From positions 186,001 through 250,000 of the forward strand of contig JADHYV010000004.1 of NCBI GenBank assembly GCA_027604705.1: DNA of 64,000 bases, read 5' to 3'. Both the position numbers and the translations under genes were made by a program. Below are positions 42,195-53,001 of the stretch, piece by piece; position 1 is the stretch's first letter; every line of letters starts with the position of its first letter. This DNA comes from Allomyces arbusculus (Eukaryota > Blastocladiomycota > Blastocladiomycetes > Blastocladiales > Blastocladiaceae). The notes below the pieces were generated by a model. The model was not told the DNA's origin. It saw nothing but the letters and a program-made list of their open reading frames with translations, and made no database searches.

Positions 42195-43940
42195 GGTCGC
42201 GGCACGTCACGGTCGAGAGCGAGAGCGGGAGCGGGCGGCACGTGGAAGGAAGAGGGCGCGGGGAGCACGAGCGGCACGCAAGGGTCGTGACCGTGCCGGA
42301 CCATGCGGTCGGCCGCGGCACGAGGGCTGTGCGGGCCTAGGTACGATCGTGGACCAGCGGCAAGTCAGGACCACCTTGCGCGTGCGGCATCGCCGCGTCG
42401 GCGATGTGCTCATCATCGTGACCGGCAGCTGCTGTGAATTGGCCGCCACTCTTGACGGCAAGAGCAGGGCGACAGCTGGTGGACAAGGCCATACCTGCAG
42501 TCGGGCGGCACGCGATGCAAGCAGAGCGGCGCGCGAGATGGGCCGGCCGGGCGCGCGGGCTGCGGTAACGGAGCTCGTGCGTGCGGGGGCGGCGTCAAGA
42601 GCGGGTCGGTGCTCTGCTGGGCCAGCGGTTCGTGCGGCACAGCGCCGTGGCCGTTTGACCGTTGGCAATGTCACCACACGGGCCACGCGTCAAGGAGAAC
42701 GGGCCGCAATCCGATGGAGAGGGCACAGGAGCGCGGCGCGCGCTGCCGAACGTGGTCGAGGGTCGCGGAGTTGCTCGTGGTACTTTTCGCGGGCAGTGTT
42801 GGCACGCCGGGCGGGCCGATCCAGAACGGGCGCGAGAAGCGCGCGGGTCGCGGCGCACGCAGCTGGGGGTCGATGGCTCGTGGCGGTGGCGTGGATGGCC
42901 GGGTTGCAGCTGCGGGTGTCGTATCGGTGTCGCTGCAGCTGGCGTGAGTTGGCGGTGGTGATGGTGGTGGAGTGGTCGGCGCCAACGGACGCGCGGCGAG
43001 GACCACCAGCAACGGCAGCAGCAGCAGTGCCAGCTGGCGGAAGCCGTTGGCCGGGCGAAAGCGAAAGCGCTCCGCCCTGCAGCGCCTCGCCCCGTGCACT
43101 CGCGTGACCGAGTACACAACCGCTCCACCGCACACCTCCGCCGCGTCCTCGACCACGGACACCTCTGCAACGTCGCGTTCGGCATGCACCCTTGCCGACA
43201 CGCCCATTGCTGAGTTATGCCCGCACCCCAACTCGTTGCAACAACCCGCGCGCGCGCTCAAGTCCCGATGACCGAGAAGTATAGTAATCATATGCTGCGA
43301 CCGGCACCCCGCTCTGCGCACCCGACGGCCGCCATCATCACGTCGCACGCATCCCGCGCTTCCGCTCGACGCGCTTCGCCCATCGAAAGCTGCTCGCGGG
43401 TGGCGCACCGGCTTCTGGACGCGTTATGCACTGTGGTGCGCGGCGACCGGGCGCGCTGGAGTGGGGAGTCATGCCGGCCGCGGCGCCATCCGTTGCCTTT
43501 GCAAAAGAGCAAGGAACCGTGACTGAAGACAAGGCGAAGCGGATGGGCCACTCTGCGCGCGCGCGATCCAATGCTGACGTTGCTACGTTTATGCTCAAGC
43601 TGGTTTCGAAGCAAGCACTCTGGTGACCGAGATGACAGTTTACCGTTTGGTGAGGCCCTGGAGCGATGAGAAGAACGAATCAAGGAGGGAACTTGTGCTG
43701 CAACCATTTCTCCCATTGCTGGATTTATGTGCTGTCTTGAACGGTCTCGGGTTGTCCATGGCCGAAGGGAAAGTCGGCCGTCGAAGCGGGAGGCTTCACG
43801 CAAACGAAATTCCATTCAGGATTGCGCGAAAAGAGAAAAACAAACGAAACTGGAACCAAAAACGTCATAATGACACCACGCCCCGCTTCCCATCATCCCT
43901 CGTTCCACCCGTGACCAACCACGCCAGCGACCCCGCAGGC
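42195..43940. other. Long non-coding region upstream of the LEUNIG-like gene
   Basis: About 1.75 kb between the LEUNIG-like ATG and the PAB2 stop. Several GC-rich open frames overlap on both strands without ATG-context, motifs or splice support. It probably holds a large promoter or 5' UTR, fitting for a regulatory gene. I see no gene. Confidence 0.45.
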
Positions 43941-45057
43941 TTAGTAGTACGGATGCTGCCGCCCGCGCCCACGGAACCCACCGCGTGCACCACCACCACC
44001 CGGCGCTCCACCGTACGGCGCGCCTGCCATCGGCGGGTACCCCGGCATCCCCGGCGGCGGGGCATGGTGCATCATGTGCGGTGCCGCGCCCGGCGGGGGC
44101 ATATGCCCTTGTGGCGGCGGGTACATGCCGTGCCCGTGCCCGGGCGGCGGCGGGTACATGCCGTGGCCATGCGGTGCACCGTGCGGGCCTTGCGGCGGGG
44201 GCGCGTGCGTGACGGCACCACTGGCGGCGTCAGGCGCGCCCTCCACCTTGGGCGCGTCAGGCTTGTCGCTCGGCGGAGCACCGGGCGCCGGTGGGGCGCC
44301 GCCAGCGGGCGGGTGCGCGCCGTGCGGAGGGGGCGGCGGGTACCCGTAGTGGTGCGGCGGCGGCGGGTACGGGTACGGCGCCGCGTAGGGGTAGGGCGCC
44401 GGGTACGGGTACGGCGGCGGGTAAGGGTAGGGCGGGTAACCGCCGTGGTGCATATAACCGCCCCCACCGCGCCCGCCGCGGCCACGACCACGACCGCGGC
44501 CACGTGCAGCGAGTCCCGGCACGTTGGTGCGCTTGGGCGTAACCTTGATCGCGCGACCGTTAATAACCGACTCGTTGAGTGCCATGGCGGCCGCGACGGC
44601 GGTGGTCTCGGCGAATTCAATGTAGGCGAACCCCTTGGGCTGGCCGGTCGCCTTGTTGCACATGATCGTGACGCGGTTGATCACGCCGCACCCTTGGAAG
44701 TGCGATTGCAGCTGCTCGGGCGTCACGGCGTAGTCGACGTTTCCGACGTAGACGGAACGACGGTCGGACTCTTCCTTGTCGGTGTCGCCCGCGCCGGGGG
44801 TCCCGCCCACGCTCGATGTGGGGGTCAGATTCATTTCGCGCTCAGCCTCGGCTTGCATCTCGCGCAGCTTGTTGGTCTCTTCTTCAGCCTCGAGCACCTT
44901 GCGCTTCATCGCCTCGATGTCGAGGTCCTAGAGCAGCGCGAATTTGCGGTGGTCAGACGTGGGTTCGTTGGAGAAGCCGACCGCGACGCCGAAATCGAGG
45001 CGGAAAAGAACGTACGCCGTCGAAATCGGGCAGGTCAAAGTTGTCGTAGTCGGACAT
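43941..45057 (-). CDS. PAB2: Nuclear poly(A)-binding protein Pab2 (PABPN1), 342 aa
   Basis: Pab2/PABPN1 binds poly(A) tails in the nucleus and acts in polyadenylation and RNA decay. Exons on the minus strand: 45057-45016 and 44927-43941 (88-nt intron, phase 0). It starts [14 protein letters not shown]; a coiled coil ([36 protein letters not shown]) is followed by the RRM (about 75-150): [20 protein letters not shown] (RNP2), [28 protein letters not shown] (RNP1), [18 protein letters not shown]. These match PABPN1 closely. The C-terminus is unusually long: [15 protein letters not shown], then a [20 protein letters not shown]-type region and His/Gly/Pro repeats, ending GRGRQHPYY. Arg methylation and phase separation are likely by family analogy. 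Divergent from TRS33. Confidence 0.93.
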
Positions 45058-45853
45058 GATGATGATCACGCTCACGAGAAGAGTGACCTAACCGGGGCTG
45101 GCGAGGTCGACAGCGTTCATGGCGCGGTTTAGCATCTTGATTCTTGAGCTTCCAGGCCTGCACCAATTGAGAGTAAGTCATCACATACCGCTTGCACGAG
45201 AGAAGAGGTTGCTGCTCCAAGGGAGTCTTTTTCTGGCCAAATGACGCTGGAACAACATTTTTTTTAGCGAACATTCATTTTTTGCCCAGTCATTCGTTTT
45301 CTTTCTTTCTTCTTCTTTTCAAAATTTTTTGCGGGCGTGGTCCGCGGCCAATCCATTCAAACCGCAAAAAAGGGGGGCCAAACTGGGCGAAACGAGGACG
45401 GGGCGAAGTCGACGACGTACTCGGTCCAAGGCGAGCTTGAGGTGACGGCGGCGGGCAGCGAGCGAATGCGACCGTTTGCGTGAAGTGGTCGGCGGGTCGG
45501 AGCGAGCGGTGGATGGTCCAGGTCCGGGTCCAACGGAGGAGTGCACCGAGGCGACAACGACGACACTGTCGCACCTGCCAGCGGTTGCTCTTGAGCGTGG
45601 TGTGTAATGCGATGGGTCTGGCGTGGCTGTGACGCACCAAACCCTGGACAGGTTATGTGCATCCTTGCGCGTGAGACGCTGCGAGACGCCCCTCCTCGTC
45701 GCGGCCATCTTGGTCGCCATTGCCTCGGCGCCCGTTCATCAACGTGCAGTCACCGTCACGAGCGTGGACTGACCTGGCGCACAGTACCTGGCACGCGCGC
45801 GCGCAAGTTTTCCCGAGCCCAGCATCCAACGATCGAGCCTATTCTCAACCGTC
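45058..45853. promoter_or_regulatory. Divergent region, PAB2 / TRS33
   Basis: About 800 nt. It includes an AT-rich, T-rich stretch at 45255-45330 (runs of T and CTTTCTTTCTTCTTC) that could be a nucleosome-poor promoter core. No gene is supported. Confidence 0.45.
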
Positions 45854-46678
45854 ATGTCCAGCGCGCTCCCAACCTACTCAACAACAAGTGTGTCTGGCGG
45901 CAGCATCAACGCGCCCGCATCCTCCGTCTCGGCCGTGGGAGCCACGTCCTTTGCATCCGGCCCGCTGCTCGTTGCCGAGCCCGCGCTGTTTGGCCTGCTC
46001 ATGGAAATGGGCCCGGCGCTGGAAGCGGCAATGACGGGCGGCGACCGCGAAGCCGTGTTTTTCAAAATGGAAATGCTCGGGTATAACGTTGGCCAGCGGC
46101 TTGTCGAGCGGTACGTGCGCCCTTGAGGTCACGATCGCATTGCTCGCGCGGTGAGCGCGGGCTGAATGGATCTGGTACGCGAGTGTAGACTCGCCAAGGA
46201 CCACGCGCGGTTCACCGACACGCTCGACGTGGTCAAGTTCATCTGCAAGGAGTTTTGGACGGCCGTGTTCCGCAAGCAGGTCGACAATCTCAAGACCAAC
46301 CATCGCGTGCGCTTCCTCCTTGGCCAGTGCTCACGCAACGATAGACCCGGGTTCTAACGCGCTCTGTGGCTGCTGGCAGGGCGTCTACGTGCTGCAAGAC
46401 AACAACTTTCGCTGGTTCATGAACGCAAGTGGTGCCACAACCTTGCAGGATGCAACGCAAGCCATGACGCCGGTACGATATCCCCGGTTCTCTTCGACCC
46501 TGTCACAATCGGCCCTGACTTGATTCCTCTCGTCGATGCACGCGCATAGTTCCTCTGGTACCCGTGCGGTCTGATCCGCGGCGCCCTCGCGGGCCTCGGG
46601 TACGCGACGGTCGTCATGGCCGAGTCGGTTGGGATCCCGCAATGCACGTTCCAAATCAAAATCGCCACGGGGCGGTAG
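45854..46678 (+). CDS. TRS33: TRAPP complex subunit Trs33 (TRAPPC6), 198 aa
   Basis: Trs33 is a Bet3-family core subunit of the TRAPP complexes, the exchange factors for Ypt1/Rab1 and Rab11-type GTPases on ER-Golgi membranes. Exons 45854-46110, 46189-46306, 46380-46472, 46550-46678. After an N-terminal extension of about 40 residues (MSSALPTYSTTSVSGG) come LVAEPALFGLLMEMGPALEA, KMEMLGYNVGQRLVERYR, DTLDVVKFICKEFWTAVFRK, QVDNLKTNHRGVYVLQDNNF, then FLWYPCGLIRGALAGLGYAT and CTFQIKIATGR. FICKxFWTxVFxKQxDNLxTNH and the CGLIRG loop are diagnostic of TRAPPC6. The core length fits (158-174 aa). Confidence 0.95.
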
Positions 46679-46756
46679 GCTTGCGTTTGACGCCTGATCC
46701 AACGCCAACGCTGTAAATATATCTAGACGAGCATTCGCCACTGCCGCTTCGGCCGC

Positions 46757-48362
46757 CTACCACCAAAAGCTCACGCTCATTGAAAACGACAGGCTGTGGA
46801 CAAAGTGCCACCACCAAGGCTGCAGGATGGGATCAGCTCAGTCAGTCGCGCGCCCTCCAACTAGAACACCAAACCCAATGGAAGCGTACCGGCAAGTACA
46901 TCAAATCACCCGGCCCCAAAACACACTCGACCCCCTTCGTCTCACGCAATCCCGGATCCGCCTCCACGTCCCACCCGTGCAACACATCGACGGCGCTTGA
47001 GTTACCCATAATCCCATCGAGCGGGTGAAGCCGCGCCGCATCCTCGGGCGGGAACAGCACAAACCGCTTGTACCCAACGACTTGCGCGTACAAGTTGCGA
47101 GTCGCGCCGTCGTGGTGCATCGGGCTCACGGTACCCGCGGGCCCAAACCATGCATGGAGGCGGACGTTGGGCGCCCCGCCATCGTCGTCGTGACTGGGGA
47201 ACATGTATACTTGGTCGGGGACGAAGAGGTCGGTGCGAAGCGCGGGGAGTTGCCGGAACAGATCGTGTTGCGCGAGGTACATGGTGCCGCCCGGTTCGTT
47301 GTCGCCATCGTCGTCCTCCTCACCCTCATCTTCGCCGTTGCTGCTGTCGCGGTCACTCTCGTCGCTTGTTGTCCCGTCTTGTCCGCGACTCGGCTCCACC
47401 GCACGCGTCGCCACACACTCCCGCAAAAACTCGTGCATCGGCACGAGCCGCTGCGACCAGACCGCGTCGAGGTACGACTTGCCAACCTCGACCGGCACAA
47501 GTCGGTGCCCGAACCGCGTATTCAAGTTGGTCACAGTCCACGCCGACATGGCTGGCCAGTGCGCGACGCCGCCGCGGATCACAAACGGCGTGTTCGCCAT
47601 TTCCGTGAATGCCGTCCATGGCACAGCGTCTGGGTCTGGGAACGAGTGGATCGGCGGGAACCGCGGCACGGAGTCTAGCAATGGCGCGAATTGGTTGGGT
47701 CCGTCCTGGTCCAGGACGGCAGGGATGGCGGGCGGTGGGGGTAAGATCGTGTGGATCGTCGAGAGGAGGGCGTGGGTCCGGTCGGCGAGGACGGGAAGGC
47801 CCGTGACAATGAGGGACTCGTCGAGGATACGCAGGGCCTGGATCAGGTATAGATTCTCGTCCTCGTCTTCGCCGATAACGTTGCCCGGGGTCAGCGCATC
47901 GGTTGCGACCAAGACCATGGTGACGGCACGGCACGTCGATGTAGCCTGGTGGAGAACACGGACAGCGCGCGTCACTTCATGGTACGGGACCGAGCGTATT
48001 GCGAGCGCCGCCAGGTCAACGAGTTCTTGGGCATCGGCGTCGAGCACTGACCAGTCCACAGCTGGGCCAGTTGGCTCTGCAGATGCTGTGTCGTCGGCGG
48101 CAATGAGTCGCCGTTTCTTGGCCGTACGCCGAACATCGCTCAGTTCATCGGTACTGGCTTCTTCGATCGTGCCGTGCGATTCTTGTCGAAGTCGGTTCTC
48201 GCTTTGTTTGATGATAGACCTGACTGCGTGGAGAGTGTCGTTCCAAATGGCGAGGGCGAGCGGCCCACGGCTGGCAACAGCGGCATCGACTTCTTGCACT
48301 TGCGACAAGTCGACGAGGAGCTGGACGAGATCACGGCGAACTGGGCAGCGGTGGCTCGACAT
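46757..48362 (-). CDS. JmjC-domain protein, JMJD5/KDM8-like (511 aa)
   Basis: A putative 2-oxoglutarate/Fe(II) dioxygenase; JMJD5 relatives act as protein hydroxylases or proteases and have been linked to histones. Exons on the minus strand: 48362-46890 and 46819-46757. The start is the first ATG in frame (MSSHRCPVRRDLVQLLVDLS). The N-terminal half is helical. The JmjC domain includes MANTPFVIRGGVAHWPAMSA, YLAQHDLFRQLPALRTDL, LHAWFGPAGTVSPMHHDGAT (iron ligands in the HxD pair), NLYAQVVGYKRFVLFPPEDA, ECVLGPGDLMYLP. The small last exon gives PWWWHFVHSLSFSMSVSFWW, supplying the second iron His; without it the frame runs into an intron and lacks the ligand. An acidic insertion (SSNGEDEGEEDDDGDNEPGG) interrupts the domain. 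The family is clear, the substrate unknown. Confidence 0.9.
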
Positions 48363-48703
48363 GGTTTGGACTTTGATCGTGAACGGATTGTTGCGAGTGC
48401 GGGACACTTTACAATCCAAACCTGGCACGTCTCCCGCTCGTGGAAAATCTCGCTCACGTTCGCGCCGCGTTCGCGCTCAAGATCAACTGTGCGAGCACGC
48501 TGTGCGCACCGCGAATTTGTGCACAACTTGACTTGACAAGCACCGCAGCCGCCCAACTTGCTGCAATCCGCGGCCGCTTCTCTCGAGATCTTCGCGCCGT
48601 CGTTTCCCGTGCCAGCGCTCCTTCACGTTCCCGTCGACAAGGCAAAGCTTGGACCGGCTTGTGACCTCCGATCAAACCAGTCTTCAATTCAATTCGCGCC
48701 ACA
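48363..48703. promoter_or_regulatory. Divergent promoter region, JMJD5-like / ropporin-like
   Basis: About 340 nt between divergent starts. No gene or clear element is supported. Confidence 0.45.
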
Positions 48704-49563
48704 ATGGTCCCACCGGTTGCCAGTGACGCGCCCACGCCCGCACCCGCACCGGGTAACGACGGCCCCATCTACAGCCGCGAGCAAATTGTGATCCCGCCCG
48801 AGTTCCCGACCATTTTGAAAAACTACTCCAAATTTATCATCAAGAACCAGCCGGCTGACATTGTCGCGGCGAGCGTCGAGTACTTTTCCAAGTTGCACAA
48901 GCACCAGCAGCTCGGGCGCAAAGTGCACACCAACGGCGTCGCGCGCGAGCAGCTTGAGACGCTCTATTCGATGGTGGGTGTGCTCCCCTCATGGCGCTCG
49001 TCACCGAGAGCCACTAGTTAATTTTGTCCCCTCAACTAGTTCAACTTGCGCGGCAGCTCCAACGTGCCCAAGGACACGCTCATCAAGGTTGCCGTTGACG
49101 CTCTGATCCCGCCGACGACGGTAGACGAATTGCTCAAGTCCGTGATGTTCCCGCTCCCGCCATCTCTCTCCACCCTGCTGCTCACCGTCTCCGCGATTTC
49201 TAGGGTCGGGTCATGGGACGGTCTCGACTCGGTCAACTGGATCGAGTTCTGGGCTCTGTGTTGTGCTGTCGCCGCCGGCGTATGTTATTGCTGGCTGATT
49301 ATCCAGTTGGACGCGACCGACTGACGATTTCCCTGCTTACCGACCAGACGATCCAAGCGACGGCGTTGCTCGCCGTCGATATTCTCACCAACAACGGCCA
49401 AGTCCCGAGCGACATCTTGGTCAAGCTCGTGCGGTACCTGGCCAAGGTGGACGGCGCGATTGATAACGACAAGCTCGCGCTTTGCACGAACGTCCTCGAG
49501 GGCGACGGGTCGTGGACGCTTGAGTCTAAGGCCGTCGACGCGATTAAAAAGTACCTCGTGTGA
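48704..49563 (+). CDS. ROPN1L: Ropporin-like radial-spoke protein (ROPN1L / RSP11), 219 aa
   Basis: Ropporin/RSP11 proteins carry a PKA-RII-type docking domain and sit in flagellar radial spokes, where they bind AKAP-like helices. Exons 48704-48973, 49040-49137, 49204-49279, 49348-49563. The RIIa domain (about 24-66) reads REQIVIPPEFPTILKNYSKF, IIKNQPADIVAASVEYFSKL. After GSSNVPKDTLIKVAVDALIP comes VNWIEFWALCCAVAAG, then ATALLAVDILTNNGQVPSDI and YLAKVDGAIDNDKLALCTNV, the counterparts of human ROPN1. The length fits (212-230 aa). The second intron uses the donor GTCCGT, chosen because it closes the frame to DELLKVGSWDG. The gene is the best evidence here for a motile, flagellated stage. Confidence 0.9.
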
Positions 49564-49813
49564 TTCGAGGTCGAAGGGAAGGGAGAGGACTGGCGACTTG
49601 GAGGGTGGGTGAACTGCATCGTTTCCATCAGGTCATGGGGGCGACAGCGCGCGCAAGGGTCTGGGTCAAAATAGAGAACTTGTTGATTTTCTTGCCCGAC
49701 ACGCTCATTTTCTTTTCGTTGTTGGGGTCAAATCTTTCAACCCGACCTTTCCGTCAACCACCTCATCATCACTGCAACTCCTCGCAATCCGCTGCAACAA
49801 CTTAGGATCCAAC

Positions 49814-50955
49814 ATGCCATCCGATCGGGTAGGCCGCGTCGGTTTGTCGTCGAAATTTCCGGTGATCAGTGCAGTTCACGTAGTCGAGCGAGTGAACGGA
49901 TGAGCTCGACTCGACACGACGCGGAATGCAGCTGATATACCGGGCACCAGGAACCTTACATGTCATTTCATGGCTGATCCACGTCCACTTACCTAGAGCC
50001 GCCTGCTCAAAAAGTACTTCAACGCCGACGTCCCCGACGACCCCACCCCACCTGTACCCGACTTCGCGAGCTCCGCCGACCTCGTTGACGACCTTCCGAC
50101 CGACTCCGCGCCCGTTTTCTCAACCTTCTCCACCCGGTCGCGCCGGTCCACGTGCGACCTACCGCCCGCGCTCCCCCCACGCCCTATCTCCCCTGGCAGC
50201 ATCGTGAGCAGTCTTGGCACCCTCCCACCGCCACCCTACTCCACGACCCGCCCCCCGACCTTGCCGCCACGTACGCGGCCGCGGTCGCCCATCAACCCGC
50301 TGTTCGATCCGACCATGTCCGTCCGCGCGCCCGACGCGCCACCGCCATTGTCGACGTTACCGCGCATGACGAGCCGCGCGTCGACGCCGTCACCGTTCCG
50401 GTCGCGCGTGAGCACGGCCGCCCGGGATGACGACGTGGACGAGCGCGCGCCGCTGCTCGGGTCGTCGGCGCGCGGGAACAATGAGCTCGAGCTGCCGGAT
50501 GACGACGAATGCGGGCTCACGGACGAGCATCGTGCCAAGACGCGTGCGATCTGGGCGAACTTGAACAGCGTCGCGGATGCCGTGCATGTCCGGATTGGCC
50601 AGATGTTGGCGCGTGGCGAGGATTTACGCACGTTGCAGGCGCAGTCGGGTTCGTGCCGTCAAGACGCTCTGGCCTTGCGAATTTCACTCACTTGCAATCG
50701 CGTCGGCTCGTAGATTTGTTGACGCAGCATACGGCTGCGTTTCGCGTACGTTCCATTTGGCACGCTCTCCACCCGATCGTCGCACCGAACTCACGATGTG
50801 CTCTGTAGCGGCAAACGCGCGGCTATAATGCGGGCCTCCGCGACCATTTTATGCAACGGCGCATCTTGCTTTCGGTGGTTGTCGCAATCGCCTCTTTTGC
50901 GACTCTGTGCTGGTTCTTCATGCTCCCGCGGATCTACGGGCGAGCCGTACTGTAG
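49814..50955 (+). CDS. Tail-anchored SNARE-like protein with a long disordered N-terminus (281 aa)
   Basis: Probably a membrane-fusion protein of the R-SNARE (brevin) type. Exons 49814-49828, 49997-50648, 50714-50745, 50809-50955; the 15-nt first exon (MPSDR) is uncertain. Residues about 10-175 are Pro/Ser/Thr-rich and disordered. The SNARE-like helix reads AKTRAIWANLNSVADAVHVR, IGQMLARGEDLRTLQAQSDL, LTQHTAAFRRQTRGYNAGLR, like VAMP, with the ARGEDLxxL block equal to ERGExLxxL. A membrane anchor RRILLSVVVAIASFATLCWF ends the protein, followed by MLPRIYGRAVL. In this register the zero-layer residue is His rather than Arg. It has no longin domain. Assignment to a particular SNARE is not possible from sequence alone. 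Confidence 0.7.
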
Positions 50956-51194
50956 AAGGAACTCGAGTTGGACACCGTGTGGATGGTGTGGAATACTGAT
51001 TCTGGCCATGATTGCGATGGAGCGCGACAGAAACGAGCGTCGGGAACACATGAATGATCAAAACCAAGATCGATTTGACAAAAACACTGCGATCGCGAGC
51101 GCACAAGGTATGAGTGAACACGCGCTCGACCAAGCTGGCCCTCTCGGACGGACCCACTCTTCTCCAAATTCATCCACCCCACACTTCGACTCCA

Positions 51195-53001
51195 TTACAG
51201 CTTACCCGGTTTCTTGCCCTCCCACGACGAAATGCGCCGACGTGTGGACGATGCCGTCTTGGTCATTTCTGTGAGCCGGACGTCGGTCTCGGCGCGGTGC
51301 TCGATGGGAACATAATCGCGCCTCGCCTCGCCGCAGTAAATCTGGCGCGGCCGCCAAATCTTGGCGTTCGGTTCGTCCATGGCCTCGGACCAGTGCGCGA
51401 GCCATCCGGCGACACGCGGGATCGCAAAGAGCACCGGGAAATAGTCGAGCGGGAACCCCATAGCCTTGTAGATCAGGCCCGAGTAGAAGTCCACGTTCGG
51501 GTAGAGCTTGCGCGAGGTAAAGTAATCGTCGGTCAGCGCGACTTGCTCGAGGGCTTGTGCAACCTCGATCAATGGTTCGGTGCCGACGACTTCGAAGACG
51601 TCGTAGGCGAGTTTGCGGATGATGGTCGCGCGTGGGTCGTAGGACGTGTAGATGCGGTGTCCGAACCCCATGAGCTTCTTTTCGCGCCGCTTGACGGACT
51701 CGATAAACGCAGGGATCTTCTCAACGGTGCCGATCGATTCGAGCATGCGCACGACGGCTTCGTTGGCGCCTCCGTGCAGTGGGCCGTAGAGGGCGGCGGC
51801 GGCACCGGCCACGGCGCTGTACGGGTCGACAAGTGACGAGCCAATGTGGCGCATGGCTGCTGTCGAACACTAGAGCAAAGAACGCGCAGTGTTGGTCAGA
51901 GCATGTACGCGCGAAACGGACCCACGTGCAAGGGGGGAGAGCGAACCGTACGTTAAGCTCGTGGTCGGCGTGCAAGATGAAGAGCACGTCGAGCGCGCGC
52001 GCCAGGACCGGATGCGGGCGGAATCCGGGCTCCGACAGGTGATCCATCATGTAGAGGAAGTTTTCGGTGTACGAAAGACCTTGCTGGGGTGGGTTGGCCG
52101 GGCGACCGATGCGGTGGCGGTAGGCCATGGCGGCAATCGTCGTGACCTTGCCGAGAATGCGGAAAATCTGCTTGTTGCGCAGCTTCTTGTCCTTGGTGTA
52201 AATGTCGGACCCGGAGAGGGCCGGGTTGCCCGATGGGTCAAACGTCGACGCGGCCGCCATGGTCGCGATGAACATGCCCATCTGCAATGAGACCGAAGAA
52301 CGGGATGAGCCGGTGCATCCAAGTAAAGCGCTGGCCCACGAGGCGACGCAGAGCAGAGATACGGTGCGAAACGTACCGGGTGCGCATCGTACTGGAATGA
52401 CTGCTCGAGCTCGGCCAGCTTGACATGCACGTACCTAAAATGGTCGGATTTCATCAGATTTCCGCTCATTCGGGATTTAAAAAACAAAGAGATGTGGATC
52501 GAGCACGTACGTATGGTGCATGACCTCGTACTCAAAGTCGTCAAACTGGTTCTTAGACGGCAGCTCGCCGTAGATCAGCAGGTAGGCGACCTCGAGAAAC
52601 GTCGACTTTTCCGACAACTGCTCGATCGGGTACCCGCGGTACCGCAGAATCCCCTTGGCGCCGTCAATCTCGGTGATCTTGGACCGCGCGACGGCCGTGT
52701 TCACAAACCCGGCATCAAACAAGCGCAGGCCCTCCCCTGTCGTGTCTTGTACTTGCCGGAAATCCGTGGCCTTGACGGTGCCGTCGGTGATAGGGATTGT
52801 GTAGACCTTGTTGGTGCGGTTGTCCAGCACCGTGAGCGTGTCGCGCGCGCTCTCGTTCGTCGGCAGCACGACAAACGACGCGTGCGTCGCGCCGTTCTGG
52901 CCCTTGGATACGCCGTTGGGCGCCGGGATCGGGCACGAAGCGCCCGTGGCCGGGTCCGTGACGACGAGATCGCGCGGCTTGTGTTGCGGTTGCTGGACCA
53001 T
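51195..53001 (-). CDS. Citrate synthase, type II (glyoxysomal/peroxisomal-like), 517 aa
   Basis: Condenses oxaloacetate and acetyl-CoA to citrate. Exons on the minus strand: 53001-52511, 52434-52377, 52281-51952, 51869-51195. The N-terminal beta domain ([20 protein letters not shown]) and [20 protein letters not shown] mark the type II form, found in bacteria and in plant glyoxysomes, not the classical mitochondrial enzyme. Catalytic residues are visible: His in [10 protein letters not shown], His in [20 protein letters not shown], Asp in [10 protein letters not shown]; the substrate His lies in [15 protein letters not shown]. The first 80 residues are not an obvious presequence. The C-terminus reads EGKKPGKL, close to but not the canonical SKL peroxisome signal; a donor-like GGTAAG overlaps it, so a further exon is possible. 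Confidence 0.9.

Noticed and set aside
42178-43408. Open frames on both strands upstream of the LEUNIG-like gene, one with a hydrophobic LALLLLPLLVVLAARPLAP stretch
   Set aside because: No ATG with a plausible N-terminus, no splice pattern, and several frames are open at once, as expected from the high GC.
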